A program made the position numbers and the translations under genes. A model generated the notes under the pieces. The model made no database searches. It saw nothing but the letters and a program-made list of their open reading frames with translations, and was not told where the DNA came from. From Candidatus Aminicenantota bacterium (GTDB taxonomy: Bacteria > Acidobacteriota > Aminicenantia > UBA2199), in assembly GCA_022865785.1 (NCBI GenBank), contig JALHTJ010000083.1, positions 1-34,275 on the forward strand: a stretch of 34,275 nt of DNA. The letters run 5' to 3'. Shown one piece after another: positions 15,740 to 23,679 of the stretch. Numbering within the stretch: the first letter of the stretch is position 1; every line of letters begins with the position of its first letter.

Positions 15740-16735
15740 TTATTTATCTTTGGTCAAATCTTTCATGAATTGTTCGCTGGCCAGTTTACGTTTGCGCAGT
15801 TCCTGGAATTTCTGCACCATTTTTTCCCCTTCCTTATCATATTTGCCTTTGTTTAACGGCTCGGCAATGGATTTTTGCATGTAAAGCAATTTCATGTACG
15901 CCCAGGGATCGGGGAAATTGGGCGATAACTCGGCCGATTTTTTCAAGGCTTCAAAACCTTTATCCACAACTTGCAAGCGTTCGACCGATCCCATGACGTC
16001 AGGCGGGGTTTGGTAGCTTTTGTTCCAGCATACCACTCCCAGGCGATAATAGGCGTCTGCCAGGAGATCGTTTTTCTCCTTTTCATCCAGATCGGATTCG
16101 CTGATTTTCGTGATCCTCAATTCATGGTTTTGAATGGCTTCGTCCCATTTTCGTTTATCCTGGAAAAATCCGGCCAGATAAAGATAGCCTTCGGGGTCGC
16201 TGGGATTCAAAGCAATCCTTTTTTCATACATCTCAATGGCTTTGTCATACTTGCCGTTGTTATTGTAAAAACCGGCCAGGTTGTAATACGAAACAGGATC
16301 GTCAGGAGTGAATTTCTGCACTTGCAGGTAATACTTCTCAGCAAGATCAAAATTTCTCATTTTGTCGCTGATGTCACCCAGGGCCTGAAGGATGTCTTTG
16401 TTTTCCGGATTCAGTTCCAAAGCTTTCTGAAGGTAGTCGGTGGCCTTTTTGCCGTATTCCATGTTTTTTTCCGAATCATCACCAGGCCTGTAAACCATAA
16501 TGCAACTGGAACCGATATAATAAAAAGCGGCTTTCAGATTGGGATTAAGCTGCAGGGCAGCCTCGTATTCAGTGATAGCTTTTTTGAATTTTTCCTCGCT
16601 ATAGTATCTGTTGCCTGTTTTAAAATGCTTGTTGGCTTTCAAATTGGATATTTTCAATTTGTCGCAAGCAGTGAAACTTGTAATGATCAAGGTGGTCAAA
16701 AACATTATGAGCAGGACCGACCATAGTTTTTTCAT
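15740..16735 (-). CDS. TPR-repeat lipoprotein
   Basis: Exported lipoprotein of 331 residues. The signal peptide MKKLWSVLLIMFLTTLIITS ends in a lipobox-like FTAC, with the lipidated Cys24 followed by Asp. The mature protein is made of about six tetratricopeptide repeats: for example GNRYYSEEKFKKAITEYEAA, ALELNPENKDILQALGD, LAGFYNNNGKYDKAIEMYEK and the following copy with LAGFFQDKRKWDEAI. TPR arrays form curved helical scaffolds for protein binding; here probably in the periplasm or at the outer membrane in a complex not identifiable from context. A strong promoter and an AGGAGG ribosome site precede it and a strong terminator follows, so it is an independent transcription unit. Confidence 0.9.
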   Translation of the reverse strand: MKKLWSVLLIMFLTTLIITSFTACDKLKISNLKANKHFKTGNRYYSEEKFKKAITEYEAALQLNPNLKAAFYYIGSSCIMVYRPGDDSEKNMEYGKKATDYLQKALELNPENKDILQALGDISDKMRNFDLAEKYYLQVQKFTPDDPVSYYNLAGFYNNNGKYDKAIEMYEKRIALNPSDPEGYLYLAGFFQDKRKWDEAIQNHELRITKISESDLDEKEKNDLLADAYYRLGVVCWNKSYQTPPDVMGSVERLQVVDKGFEALKKSAELSPNFPDPWAYMKLLYMQKSIAEPLNKGKYDKEGEKMVQKFQELRKRKLASEQFMKDLTKDK

Positions 16736-16758
16736 GAAAACCTCCTAAACAAGATAAC

Positions 16759-16787
16759 TTTATAATTTAATATTGAGAAAAAGTCAA
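16759..16787 (-). promoter_or_regulatory. Promoter of TPR lipoprotein gene
   Basis: Minus strand TTGACT (16782-16787), 17 bases, TATAAA (16759-16764), with AGGAGG before the ATG at 16735. Confidence 0.75.
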
Positions 16788-16814
16788 GTCGTTGAGGTTG
16801 TTTTTTTGGTGATT

Positions 16815-17159
16815 TCATTTTACCCGGTAGAACCAAAACAAAAAAAGCCACAGATCATGGATATAGGGGATCGCCTTGTTGTTCAGAAAGATTTTCGTGG
16901 TTTCATGATCTTTGACAAGTTCAAAGAGGTTGAAAAGATCCTCGACCTCGGCCGGATAGAAACTGGCGTAAGCTTTATAAAAATCACCTTCGCCTTCCTC
17001 CATGAAATACTTGTTTTGTCTGGCCAGTTCCAGGGCTTTTTCAAAATTCTTTGAAAAGCGTTTTTGAAAACGGATCGTGATCTTGAATTCCCGGTTTGAT
17101 TTGCGGGGATTCAGAATATTCTGCAGTTTTTCTTCCTGAATTTGCTGTCGGGCGTCCAT
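16815..17159 (-). CDS. Hypothetical protein, leaderless gene
   Basis: I do not recognise this 114-residue protein. It is charged and predicted mostly helical, with no signal peptide; the C-terminal end is strikingly aromatic and hydrophobic (HDLWLFLFWFYRVK), which could be a membrane-contact or partner-binding tail. The middle (FEKALELARQNKYFMEEGEGDFYKAY, positions about 39-64) hints at a single TPR-like helix pair. Reality as a gene is supported by an excellent promoter ending six bases before the ATG. Its only upstream neighbour, the aldo/keto reductase gene, ends 82 bases away. Confidence 0.7.
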   Translation of the reverse strand: MDARQQIQEEKLQNILNPRKSNREFKITIRFQKRFSKNFEKALELARQNKYFMEEGEGDFYKAYASFYPAEVEDLFNLFELVKDHETTKIFLNNKAIPYIHDLWLFLFWFYRVK

Positions 17160-17165
17160 GGCCGG

Positions 17166-17194
17166 ATTATAATACAGCCTGCCGCTTTAGTAAA
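17166..17194 (-). promoter_or_regulatory. Promoter of hypothetical gene, leaderless
   Basis: Minus strand TTTACT (17189-17194), 17 bases, perfect TATAAT (17166-17171), then CCGGCC and the ATG. The transcript should start at or next to the start codon. Confidence 0.75.
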
Positions 17195-17241
17195 GCCGGC
17201 TAGCTTTGTGTTCCATCCTTGAGAAATCAGTCTTTTCCTTT

Positions 17242-18297
17242 TTAAGTATAATTGCCCTTAGCGGCCAGCATTTTCTCCCAGGTCGTGCGGAAGATCTCCG
17301 GCATGTTCAGGTGGTAGGGGCATTTTTGCACGCACTGCCCGCAGGCAACACAATCCTTGTAGGTCTTGGCCATCGCGCCGATCCTTTCCCATGCCCAGTC
17401 CTGCAGATCGTAGAGAAAATAATAATTTTTCAGCACATGCAAAAAAGAGATCGGAAGTCCCTGGGGACAGGGCATGCAGTATTCGCAGCGCCGGCAAAAA
17501 CTATCGCCTAACCGGTCCTTTTCCTTCTGCAGCCGGGCGGTTTCCTCAAGCGTCAATGGCGACAGGTCGGCCAAAACCGCCACGTTCTCCTCGATCTGTT
17601 TTTCCGAATCCATGCCTGGGATGGCCACGTTAACTCCCTGGTTGAAAATAAAGCGGAAATTCAAATCGATCTCCGAGATATTGCCACCGCCTATCGGCTT
17701 CATGGCGATAATACCTATCTGCCTCTGGCGCGCCATGGGGATGAGTTCTTGCATGGCTTCGGTTTCCATAAAATTGCAGGGGACCTGAATGGTTTCAAAA
17801 GCAAAGCGCTCAAGGGCCATGGTCACGATCCTGGGCTTGTGTCCGGAAAGTCCGATATGGCGGATCTTCCCCTGCTCTTTGGCCTTGATCAGCCCGGCCA
17901 CAGCTCCGTGGACAGCAAAGATTTTTTCCAGATCGTCTGCACTGGCAATGTTATGACATTGATAAATATCGATATAGTCGGTTCGCAATTGCTTCAAACT
18001 GGCTTCGATATCCGTCAGGACCGTTGCCGCGTCACGATTGAAAGATTTGCTGGCGATGATTACCCGAGTGCGATAGCGGGGAAGGACCCGGCCGAATTTG
18101 CTTTCACTATCGGTATAAATGCGGGCAGTATCGAAAAAATTGATCCCCGCCGCCACGGCTTTTTCCAAGACCCGGTCCGACTGCTTCACATCAAGGCGCT
18201 GTATCGGGATCCCTCCCATGCCCATTTTCAGGACTTTTATTCCTGCGGCGACAACACTAGTTTTTTCGGCCAATTCCGACTGCATGGCTTCAGGCAT
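17242..18297 (-). CDS. Aldo/keto reductase with C-terminal [4Fe-4S] ferredoxin domain
   Basis: Predicted oxidoreductase of 351 residues from the ATG at 18297, which overlaps the maf stop by 8 bases (a TTG 24 bases upstream is less likely). The TIM-barrel AKR part (about 15-255) has the catalytic set: Asp and Tyr in FFDTARIYTD, Lys in IASKSF, His in YQCHNI, with the NAD(P)-site segment GGGNISEI and the NVAIPGMDS strand. The C-terminal part carries CRRCEYCMPCPQG and the classic CVACGQCVQKCP, so it probably binds one or two Fe-S clusters. Such fused proteins are common in anaerobes and may couple ferredoxin-like electrons to carbonyl reduction; the substrate is unknown. Last gene of HhH-maf-AKR. 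Confidence 0.92.
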   Translation of the reverse strand: MPEAMQSELAEKTSVVAAGIKVLKMGMGGIPIQRLDVKQSDRVLEKAVAAGINFFDTARIYTDSESKFGRVLPRYRTRVIIASKSFNRDAATVLTDIEASLKQLRTDYIDIYQCHNIASADDLEKIFAVHGAVAGLIKAKEQGKIRHIGLSGHKPRIVTMALERFAFETIQVPCNFMETEAMQELIPMARQRQIGIIAMKPIGGGNISEIDLNFRFIFNQGVNVAIPGMDSEKQIEENVAVLADLSPLTLEETARLQKEKDRLGDSFCRRCEYCMPCPQGLPISFLHVLKNYYFLYDLQDWAWERIGAMAKTYKDCVACGQCVQKCPYHLNMPEIFRTTWEKMLAAKGNYT

Positions 18298-18862
18298 ACA
18301 AATCCAATTCCCGCTCACCAAGCATACGGTAAAACAGATTCAAGGGAAACCCCATGACATTGAAGAAACAACCGTCGATCCTTTCGACAAAAATAGCTGC
18401 CCGCCCCTGAATGGCATAGGCGCCAGCCTTATCCATGAAATTTTCGTGGTCAAGATAAAAATTGATTTCCCTTTCTTGAAGCGGCTTGAAATAGACATGG
18501 GTTCTGGAAATGGCAAAACGGGTATCGCCATGATACATAAGGGCCAGGCCGGTCAAAACCTCATGGCGCTGACCGGAAAGCTGGTTCAACATCCTGAAGG
18601 CATCGTCACGATCCGCGGGTTTGCCGATCAACGAATCATTAAGCAGAACTACGGTATCGGCGCTGATGAGCAAATGGGAGAAATGTTTTTTTTTATACAC
18701 CTCAATGCCCTTGGAGATGGTCACCCTTTCCAAAAAAGCATCGATCGCTTCAGCCGGCCTTACCACCTCATTGATATCCGGGGGGATGATCTCCGGGTTC
18801 AGGCCAATCAATTGCAGCAATTCTTTCCGCCGCGGCGAAGCGGAAGCCAATACGATTTTCAT
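18290..18862 (-). CDS. maf: Maf-family nucleotide pyrophosphatase
   Basis: House-cleaning nucleoside triphosphate pyrophosphatase that removes non-canonical or pyrimidine NTPs (dTTP/UTP type in many members) and is linked to septum control. The 190 residues match family length. Motifs: LASASPRRKELLQ (5-17) at the N-terminus, ISADTVVLL with the catalytic Asp, GKPADRDDAFRMLNQLSGQ and the C-terminal GRAAIFVERIDGCFFNVMG. The start overlaps the upstream HhH gene by 4 bases (ATGA) and the end overlaps the AKR gene by 8, so the three are one operon. Confidence 0.95.
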   Translation of the reverse strand: MKIVLASASPRRKELLQLIGLNPEIIPPDINEVVRPAEAIDAFLERVTISKGIEVYKKKHFSHLLISADTVVLLNDSLIGKPADRDDAFRMLNQLSGQRHEVLTGLALMYHGDTRFAISRTHVYFKPLQEREINFYLDHENFMDKAGAYAIQGRAAIFVERIDGCFFNVMGFPLNLFYRMLGERELDLYA

Positions 18863-19299
18863 ATTTTAAAGAACTCTTTGATCCTGCATTCGTAAGGAGT
18901 CGCGATAGCCAGTTTTTCTCCTCTTTGTAAAAATTGCTTCAGTTCCACCAGGGATTTTATCTTGTGCGTATCAAAAATTTTAAAAATGGTTTTGGGCCCG
19001 ATCCCCTTGATCTGAGACATGCCAAATAAACTTTCGGGAAATTCAAAAAGCAATTCATCTAAAATTTTCAGGGAGCCGATGATGACCAGATCTTCCACTT
19101 TCTGAGCCAGAATTTTCCCAATACCCTCGATTTTCGTCAGATCCTCTCCAGCCAAAAGTATGTCTTCAATGGCAACCGGCAATTCACGGATGCTCTTGGC
19201 CGCCTTGAAATAGGCACTGACCTTGAATTCATTTTCATCTTTAAGGGAGAGGAAAAAAGCCACCTTGTCAAAAACATTGGCAATTTCCTGGTTGTTCAT
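18859..19299 (-). CDS. Helix-hairpin-helix protein, free-standing PolX N-terminal-like domain
   Basis: 146-residue cytoplasmic protein equal in layout to the N-terminal part of family X DNA polymerases: an 8-kDa-type helical domain (NNQEIANVFDKVAFFLSLK, with SAYFKAAKSIRELP), then two helix-hairpin-helix motifs, LTKIEGIGKILAQKVEDL (about 54-71) and MSQIKGIGPKTIFKIFD (about 93-109). In PolX these bind gapped DNA and its 5-prime phosphate. The polymerase palm and the PHP nuclease domain are absent; the next gene begins at the stop. It may be a DNA-binding protein or a remnant; there is no frameshift evidence, since maf takes over at once. An internal good promoter lies upstream. Confidence 0.85.
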   Translation of the reverse strand: MNNQEIANVFDKVAFFLSLKDENEFKVSAYFKAAKSIRELPVAIEDILLAGEDLTKIEGIGKILAQKVEDLVIIGSLKILDELLFEFPESLFGMSQIKGIGPKTIFKIFDTHKIKSLVELKQFLQRGEKLAIATPYECRIKEFFKI

Positions 19300-19350
19300 T
19301 TTTGAAATCTTTTATGAATGCTTTTTTCTCGCGTGAATTTCATCGATCCA

Positions 19351-19379
19351 ATCATAGCAAAATTCTCATTAAAAGTAAA
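19351..19379 (-). promoter_or_regulatory. Promoter of HhH-maf-AKR operon
   Basis: Minus strand TTTACT (19374-19379), 17 bases, TATGAT (19351-19356). It is back to back with the plus-strand promoter starting at 19381; the two -35 boxes are one base apart. Confidence 0.65.
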
Positions 19380-19380
19380 T

Positions 19381-19409
19381 TTGACATTAGCGCAAATCTT
19401 GAATAGAAT
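19381..19409 (+). promoter_or_regulatory. Promoter of P-loop gene/thyX, leaderless
   Basis: Consensus TTGACA (19381-19386), 17 bases, TAGAAT (19404-19409), then TCGGCC and the ATG at 19416. The predicted transcript start coincides with the start codon. Confidence 0.75.
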
Positions 19410-19415
19410 TCGGCC

Positions 19416-20000
19416 ATGCATAAGATTGCCTTTTCGGGAATCCCCGGCAGCGGCAAAACATCTATTTGGGCCGAAGTGAAAAAATTGCTGTCTCTGAAAT
19501 TCCGCGTGGAGGAAGTTGCGGATCTGAAGCTGAACAGCCCTTTTGATTTCGACCAAAAAGCCGGTTTTGTCAGCCAATTTTATTTTATCAGCAACCAGAT
19601 CAACGAAGAGAACATCCGCTCGCTGGCTCATCCCGATTTCCTCCTTTGCGACGGTTCGCTTCTGGATCAATGGCTGGAATGGCAGCGATTCCTGACTGAA
19701 AAAAAAAGCATCGCCCAGCTGGCGGAAAAAAGCGCTCTTATGGAAAATCTTTTCCGGTTCTGGATGCCCACCTATACCAAGACGTTCCGCATACGCCTGG
19801 ACGCGCAAATATTGGAAAAGAGGGCTCCCAAGGACGGATTGCGCGAATATCCTCTGGAGCGCTGCCCCCAGCTGGACGAGCTGTACGACCGCATCATTAA
19901 GCAAAACCGGATCCAAGCCAGCGATATCTGGAATCATCAATCGGTTGACGAAAGCGCCCAGGAAGTCATGAAACAGCTTGCGAACTTGAAGTTGATTTGA
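19416..20000 (+). CDS. P-loop NTPase, AAA_28/NadR-kinase-like (possible nucleoside or nucleotide kinase)
   Basis: 194 residues with a Walker A loop GIPGSGKT (8-15) and a candidate Walker B/substrate motif LLCDGSLLDQWLEW, close to the D-R-S-x-x-D signature of NadR-kinase/AAA_28 proteins and deoxynucleoside kinases. A basic RIRLDAQILEKRAPKDGLRE stretch resembles the lid of small-molecule kinases. The likely role is phosphorylation of a small molecule; the neighbouring thyX, 38 bases downstream on the same strand, points to a deoxynucleoside or dTMP-related substrate, but this is inference from position. There is no ribosome site before the ATG; the promoter suggests leaderless translation. Confidence 0.8.
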   Translation: MHKIAFSGIPGSGKTSIWAEVKKLLSLKFRVEEVADLKLNSPFDFDQKAGFVSQFYFISNQINEENIRSLAHPDFLLCDGSLLDQWLEWQRFLTEKKSIAQLAEKSALMENLFRFWMPTYTKTFRIRLDAQILEKRAPKDGLREYPLERCPQLDELYDRIIKQNRIQASDIWNHQSVDESAQEVMKQLANLKLI

Positions 20001-20038
20001 AAAATCCTTTTCCGGCAAGGTGATATCGGGAGGAGAAA

Positions 20039-21499
20039 TTGCGGGTTAAATTGGCAGGTTTTAATATCGACTCAGGCATAATGGAACAACTGGATCCTCA
20101 CGGACGCAGGCATCTTACGCCGGAAACACTCAGCGCCGCCTACGCCCGCATCAGCCGCAGCCCGCTGTCCATCGACCAGCTAAGAAAAAAAACCTGCCTT
20201 GACGTGGAAAAAGCCAGAAAATCGAATCAAAAGATCATTTTTGAAATGGGCCACCATTCCGTGGCTGAACACGCGGTTTTCAATTTCGACATCATGGGGG
20301 TTTCCCGATTGGCTTTGGAAGAAATCGAAAAATTACGCCTGGTTTCCTATACTGAAAAATCGCAGCGTTATGTCACGCTTGATGGAGATTTTATCACTCC
20401 AGCGGAATTAAAGTCCCCGGCATTGAAAAAAGTTTTCCGGGGAACCATTAAAAAGCAAAATCGTTTTTATTTCAAAGCCTTTGCCATATTAAATAAAAGG
20501 CTGCAGGATCAAAACCGGGATTTGACCGGAAGTGTTCCCGGCCGGAACCTGGTTGAGGGCTGGGCCAAAGAAGACGCCCGCTATATTCTTTCGCTGGCCA
20601 CCAGCGGCCAGGTAGGCATGACCATCAATGCCCGCAACCTGGAACACCTGTTCCGCCGCTTGCGCCTCAGCCCCAGGGAAGAAGTACGAACCCTCGCTGA
20701 AAAATTGTATGCCCTGGTGCTGCCCATCGCCCCGTCCATCATCCTTTTTCCCGCACCATCCGTTTTTGAGCAGAAAGCTTTTTCCGCTATAGACAAGTGT
20801 TTTCGCCCCGTTACCCACAAAGCGGAAGCATGTTTCAGCCTTGAGCCCGAGATCATTTTCTGTACGGAAAACAGCGACGATCTGATCCTGGCTTCCCATT
20901 TGTGTATCAGCCAAAATCGAGAATTTGCCCGGGCCATGGCCACGGTCAAAAAAATGAACGGCGCGCAAAAAAAACTCATGTTCATGGAGTTTTTCCGCAG
21001 GATCCAATTTTTCGACGCTCCGCCTCGGGAATTCGAAATGGCCGACATCACTTTCCAGGCCATCGTCAGCGCAGCCAATTTTGCCCAGCTTAAACGCCAT
21101 CGCATGGCCACCCTGCTGTCCGGGCCCTATATCCCTGAATTGGGCAACACCGTGCCGGCCAGCGTGACCGCCGCCGGTCTGGAAAAAGAATTTCGCCAGA
21201 TTGTCAACACAACCAATAGCGCCTATTGCCAAATCAAGGAAATATCCTGTACCGCGGCCGACTATATCCTGACCAATTCCCATTGCCGCCGCGTGCTGAT
21301 GAAAATGAACCTGAGAGAGATGTACCATTTTGTCAGGCTGCGCGACGACGCCCACGCCCAGTGGGACATTCGCAACCTGGCCCACCATCTCTCCGAAAAA
21401 ATCAAAACGCTTATGCCGCTGACCGCCATGATGCTCTGCGGTAAAAGCGGCTTTGCGGAAGAATACAAAAAAATATTCAACACCCTGCCGTCTGACTGA
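20039..21499 (+). CDS. thyX: Tandem-domain ThyX (flavin-dependent thymidylate synthase)
   Basis: Flavin-dependent thymidylate synthase makes dTMP from dUMP using methylene-THF and NADPH. At 486 residues this is twice the usual 210-260. Residues 1-230 and 260-486 each look like a ThyX domain. Domain 1 keeps HHSVAEHAVF (72-81), SYTEKSQRYV (103-112, the S-x-x-x-S-x-RY part of the ThyX signature) and NARNLEHLFRRLR (197-209), but the RHR triad has become KLR (98-101). Domain 2 keeps LKRHRMATLLSG (351-362) and NLREMYHFVRLR plus AHAQWDIR (424-445), but lacks the SxRY part. The start is TTG at 20039 with GGAGG five bases upstream. A functional synthase is likely but not proven. Confidence 0.9.
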   Translation: MRVKLAGFNIDSGIMEQLDPHGRRHLTPETLSAAYARISRSPLSIDQLRKKTCLDVEKARKSNQKIIFEMGHHSVAEHAVFNFDIMGVSRLALEEIEKLRLVSYTEKSQRYVTLDGDFITPAELKSPALKKVFRGTIKKQNRFYFKAFAILNKRLQDQNRDLTGSVPGRNLVEGWAKEDARYILSLATSGQVGMTINARNLEHLFRRLRLSPREEVRTLAEKLYALVLPIAPSIILFPAPSVFEQKAFSAIDKCFRPVTHKAEACFSLEPEIIFCTENSDDLILASHLCISQNREFARAMATVKKMNGAQKKLMFMEFFRRIQFFDAPPREFEMADITFQAIVSAANFAQLKRHRMATLLSGPYIPELGNTVPASVTAAGLEKEFRQIVNTTNSAYCQIKEISCTAADYILTNSHCRRVLMKMNLREMYHFVRLRDDAHAQWDIRNLAHHLSEKIKTLMPLTAMMLCGKSGFAEEYKKIFNTLPSD

Positions 21500-21561
21500 G
21501 CAGCGGCGGCGGGCCGGGGATCACGTTCAGAAAAATTCAGGACAAATAAAAATCAACGGCG

Positions 21562-21600
21562 AAAAGGATGGCCAGCAGGGGGTGGACCTCATCCTTTTTT
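21562..21600. terminator. Bidirectional terminator between thyX and DUF4139 gene
   Basis: Arms AAAAGGATG (21562-21570) and CATCCTTTT (21590-21598) with a 19-base loop that contains a further CCA/TGG pairing. T-runs follow the stem on both strands, matching the convergent genes on either side. Confidence 0.6.
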
Positions 21601-21671
21601 CCGGCCCACGGTTGTTTGGTTGGCTTTCAGTTTAAAAATATCCATCTGCTTTTACATCCCTTGAAAATCGT

Positions 21672-23378
21672 TTAATCCCTGATGTAAACCTGATACTGAT
21701 AGGACAGTTTCAGCTCCTCTCCTGATTTCAATTCGATTTCCCAGGTCAGGTTGTGTTTCGGATTTACCTGCTTGAGACCCTTGGCGGTCCGGACGTCTTT
21801 GCCGGGCGGCAGCATTTCAAGAACCTGGCCGGACAGCTCTTTGCTGATTTCTACTTTCAGCGGTTTATCAATCCGGCTGCGCAGTTTTAGTTCACCCCGC
21901 ACCTTGACCAGGTCATACGAATAGCCATGGAATGTAGAAGCGTTGCGGCGGCGCTCGACTTCTACTTCCGCCTGCTCGGCCAAAATATTCAGGGCCCGGT
22001 TTATGCGGATCGTCGTTTCCGCTCCGGGTGCGGTGTAGTAGCATATATCCTGCCCAGTAAAGGCGCCATTCGTCATGAATTCCGTTGCCGCAGTCGTGAG
22101 CGGCATCTTCAAATTGTTAACCAGACGGCAGGAGTGCCATACCTCCTCGGCATTCTTCCCGTCCGTTCTTGCGGCATTGGGGCGATAACGATCTTCAGGG
22201 TCGAGAAAATCTCCAATCTTCCAAGTATAGATGTGTTTGTATGCCATCTCTGCCGTAAACAGCGGCAACCATGCGGTTTCTCCTCTCTTCAACGCGAAAT
22301 TCTCGACCGGATAGAGAAAGAGGTCTTCGGAAACCTTGCCCGCGGCTTCTGTTGAATACCCTGGGACAGGAAGGGTTTCCCTGGCGTCAAAAACCGGCGC
22401 GTTCACCAGAATGGCCTGCTGGGTCAGCATACCCTGACCGCTGCGGGTACGGTCAGTCCGGCCGCCAGCCAGAGAATTCAGGAAATCTGCCAGGCTCTGG
22501 GCCATGGCCAGCGGACTAAGGACATCGCCAAATTTGATGTTCGGAAAGCCCGTGACCAGATGAAGGGTAACATTATTGAAATCAGCCAGCTCATTGACGA
22601 CCAATGCCTGGGCACTGAACCTGGCGGTTTTTGCGTCCGAAAGATCGATCAGATAGGCCGGGGCCCAGCTGACACCCCGCGCCAGGTAGCTGACGGAGAT
22701 TTTTTTGCCATTGGCAGGAGAATCGAGCTCCAGGCGTATACTGGGACGTTTCTGTTTTATGGACATAGATGTCAGGATATCGCCGCCGCCAAAATCAGCA
22801 CGGGAGACAGAACCCGCATTCAGGGCAATGGTCCCCTTATCAGTTTTAATCAGCAGCACATTACCGGCAGGAACAGCGGACGAGTAGCGGTCATTCGGAT
22901 TCTGTCGCCGGCCACTGTCCATGAAATAGGGATTGGGCGGTTCCGGCACTCCTGTATCCGTCACTGGCCGAAGGACAATGCCTTCCAGAATATCTTTATC
23001 ACCCGATCCGGTGCGCAGTGTAACCCGGCGTCCGGCATTGATCTGTAAAATTTGGCCGAGGTTCTGCAAAGGAATCATTTCTTCCCAATCCTCCATTGAG
23101 GTGATCAGGCTGCGCACTTTCACGTCCTTGGCATAACCGACCCAGAATGAGCCGAATGAAGGTATTGGCAGTTGCCCAAAACGCACAGTTTTCTCGTTTT
23201 CAGGCAGCATGGCCGTGGAAGTGAAAAATCCGAGACCATTTTTAAAGAGTGCGACTGTTTCGATTTTCAAACTGACATCCGCTGGCCGGATCTTTTCCGC
23301 ATGGACATCGCCGGCTGAAAAAATCAAAAATAAAACAATTCCGAAATAAAAATATTTCATCCTGCCCATATGTTTCAT
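21672..23378 (-). CDS. Secreted DUF4139-domain protein
   Basis: 568 residues with an N-terminal signal peptide (hydrophobic core YFYFGIVLFLIFSAG, likely cut after DVHA). The C-terminal two thirds match DUF4139: VSYLARGVSWAPAYLIDL, then ALVVNELADFNNVTLHLVTG, and the terminal beta sandwich with KPLKVEISKEL and NLTWEIELKSGEELKLSYQY. The middle insert (about 280-350) is low in known motifs. Function is unknown; family members are exported and beta-rich and often annotated only as mucoidy-inhibitor A-like. The start is supported by GAGGAGG four bases before the ATG at 23378. It is a single-gene unit, convergent with thyX. Confidence 0.88.
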   Translation of the reverse strand: MKHMGRMKYFYFGIVLFLIFSAGDVHAEKIRPADVSLKIETVALFKNGLGFFTSTAMLPENEKTVRFGQLPIPSFGSFWVGYAKDVKVRSLITSMEDWEEMIPLQNLGQILQINAGRRVTLRTGSGDKDILEGIVLRPVTDTGVPEPPNPYFMDSGRRQNPNDRYSSAVPAGNVLLIKTDKGTIALNAGSVSRADFGGGDILTSMSIKQKRPSIRLELDSPANGKKISVSYLARGVSWAPAYLIDLSDAKTARFSAQALVVNELADFNNVTLHLVTGFPNIKFGDVLSPLAMAQSLADFLNSLAGGRTDRTRSGQGMLTQQAILVNAPVFDARETLPVPGYSTEAAGKVSEDLFLYPVENFALKRGETAWLPLFTAEMAYKHIYTWKIGDFLDPEDRYRPNAARTDGKNAEEVWHSCRLVNNLKMPLTTAATEFMTNGAFTGQDICYYTAPGAETTIRINRALNILAEQAEVEVERRRNASTFHGYSYDLVKVRGELKLRSRIDKPLKVEISKELSGQVLEMLPPGKDVRTAKGLKQVNPKHNLTWEIELKSGEELKLSYQYQVYIRD

Positions 23379-23679
23379 AATTCCTCCTCAAGAAAACCGG
23401 ACGCCTGCCGTCCTGTAGTGAATGTCCGTATCCGGATGCATGCTATCCTTTTTGCTAGTTTGCTATCTCAAAATTATCAATAATCCTTAATAAATTCAAC
23501 ATAATATTCAAATTCTTCCTAAAAAAGACCGGAGCATGGGGAAAATATCCAGCCGCTGATATCGGCAAATGGGAGCACCGTAATCCTCACGGAAATGGTG
23601 TTAGGGAATCGATTGTGCACCTGGCAGACAACTAATTTTGGTTGACTGAGGCCGGTATTTATGCTATTTTTTTGAGATC
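23379..23679. other. Intergenic region between divergent DUF4139 and M50 genes
   Basis: About 300 bases without a credible gene. On the plus side it holds the M50 promoter (23642-23670); on the minus side the DUF4139 ribosome site lies next to the start. Possible minus promoters (for example TTGATA-17-TAGCAA) are weak. A short palindrome ATCCGGAT sits in the DUF4139 leader. The 23460-23540 part is strongly AT-rich. Confidence 0.5.
23642..23670 (+). promoter_or_regulatory. Promoter of M50-trpS-scpA-scpB-hisC operon
   Basis: TTGACT (23642-23647), 17 bases ending in TGC (extended -10), TATTTT (23665-23670), with the ATG nine bases later and no clear ribosome site: leaderless or nearly so. Confidence 0.6.

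Noticed and set aside
19296-20018. 240-codon minus-strand frame
   Set aside because: Covers the P-loop gene in antisense. The P-loop gene has a Walker motif and a consensus promoter; the antisense product resembles nothing.
20489-21388. 299-codon minus-strand frame
   Set aside because: Antisense to the ThyX protein, which is strongly supported by motifs.
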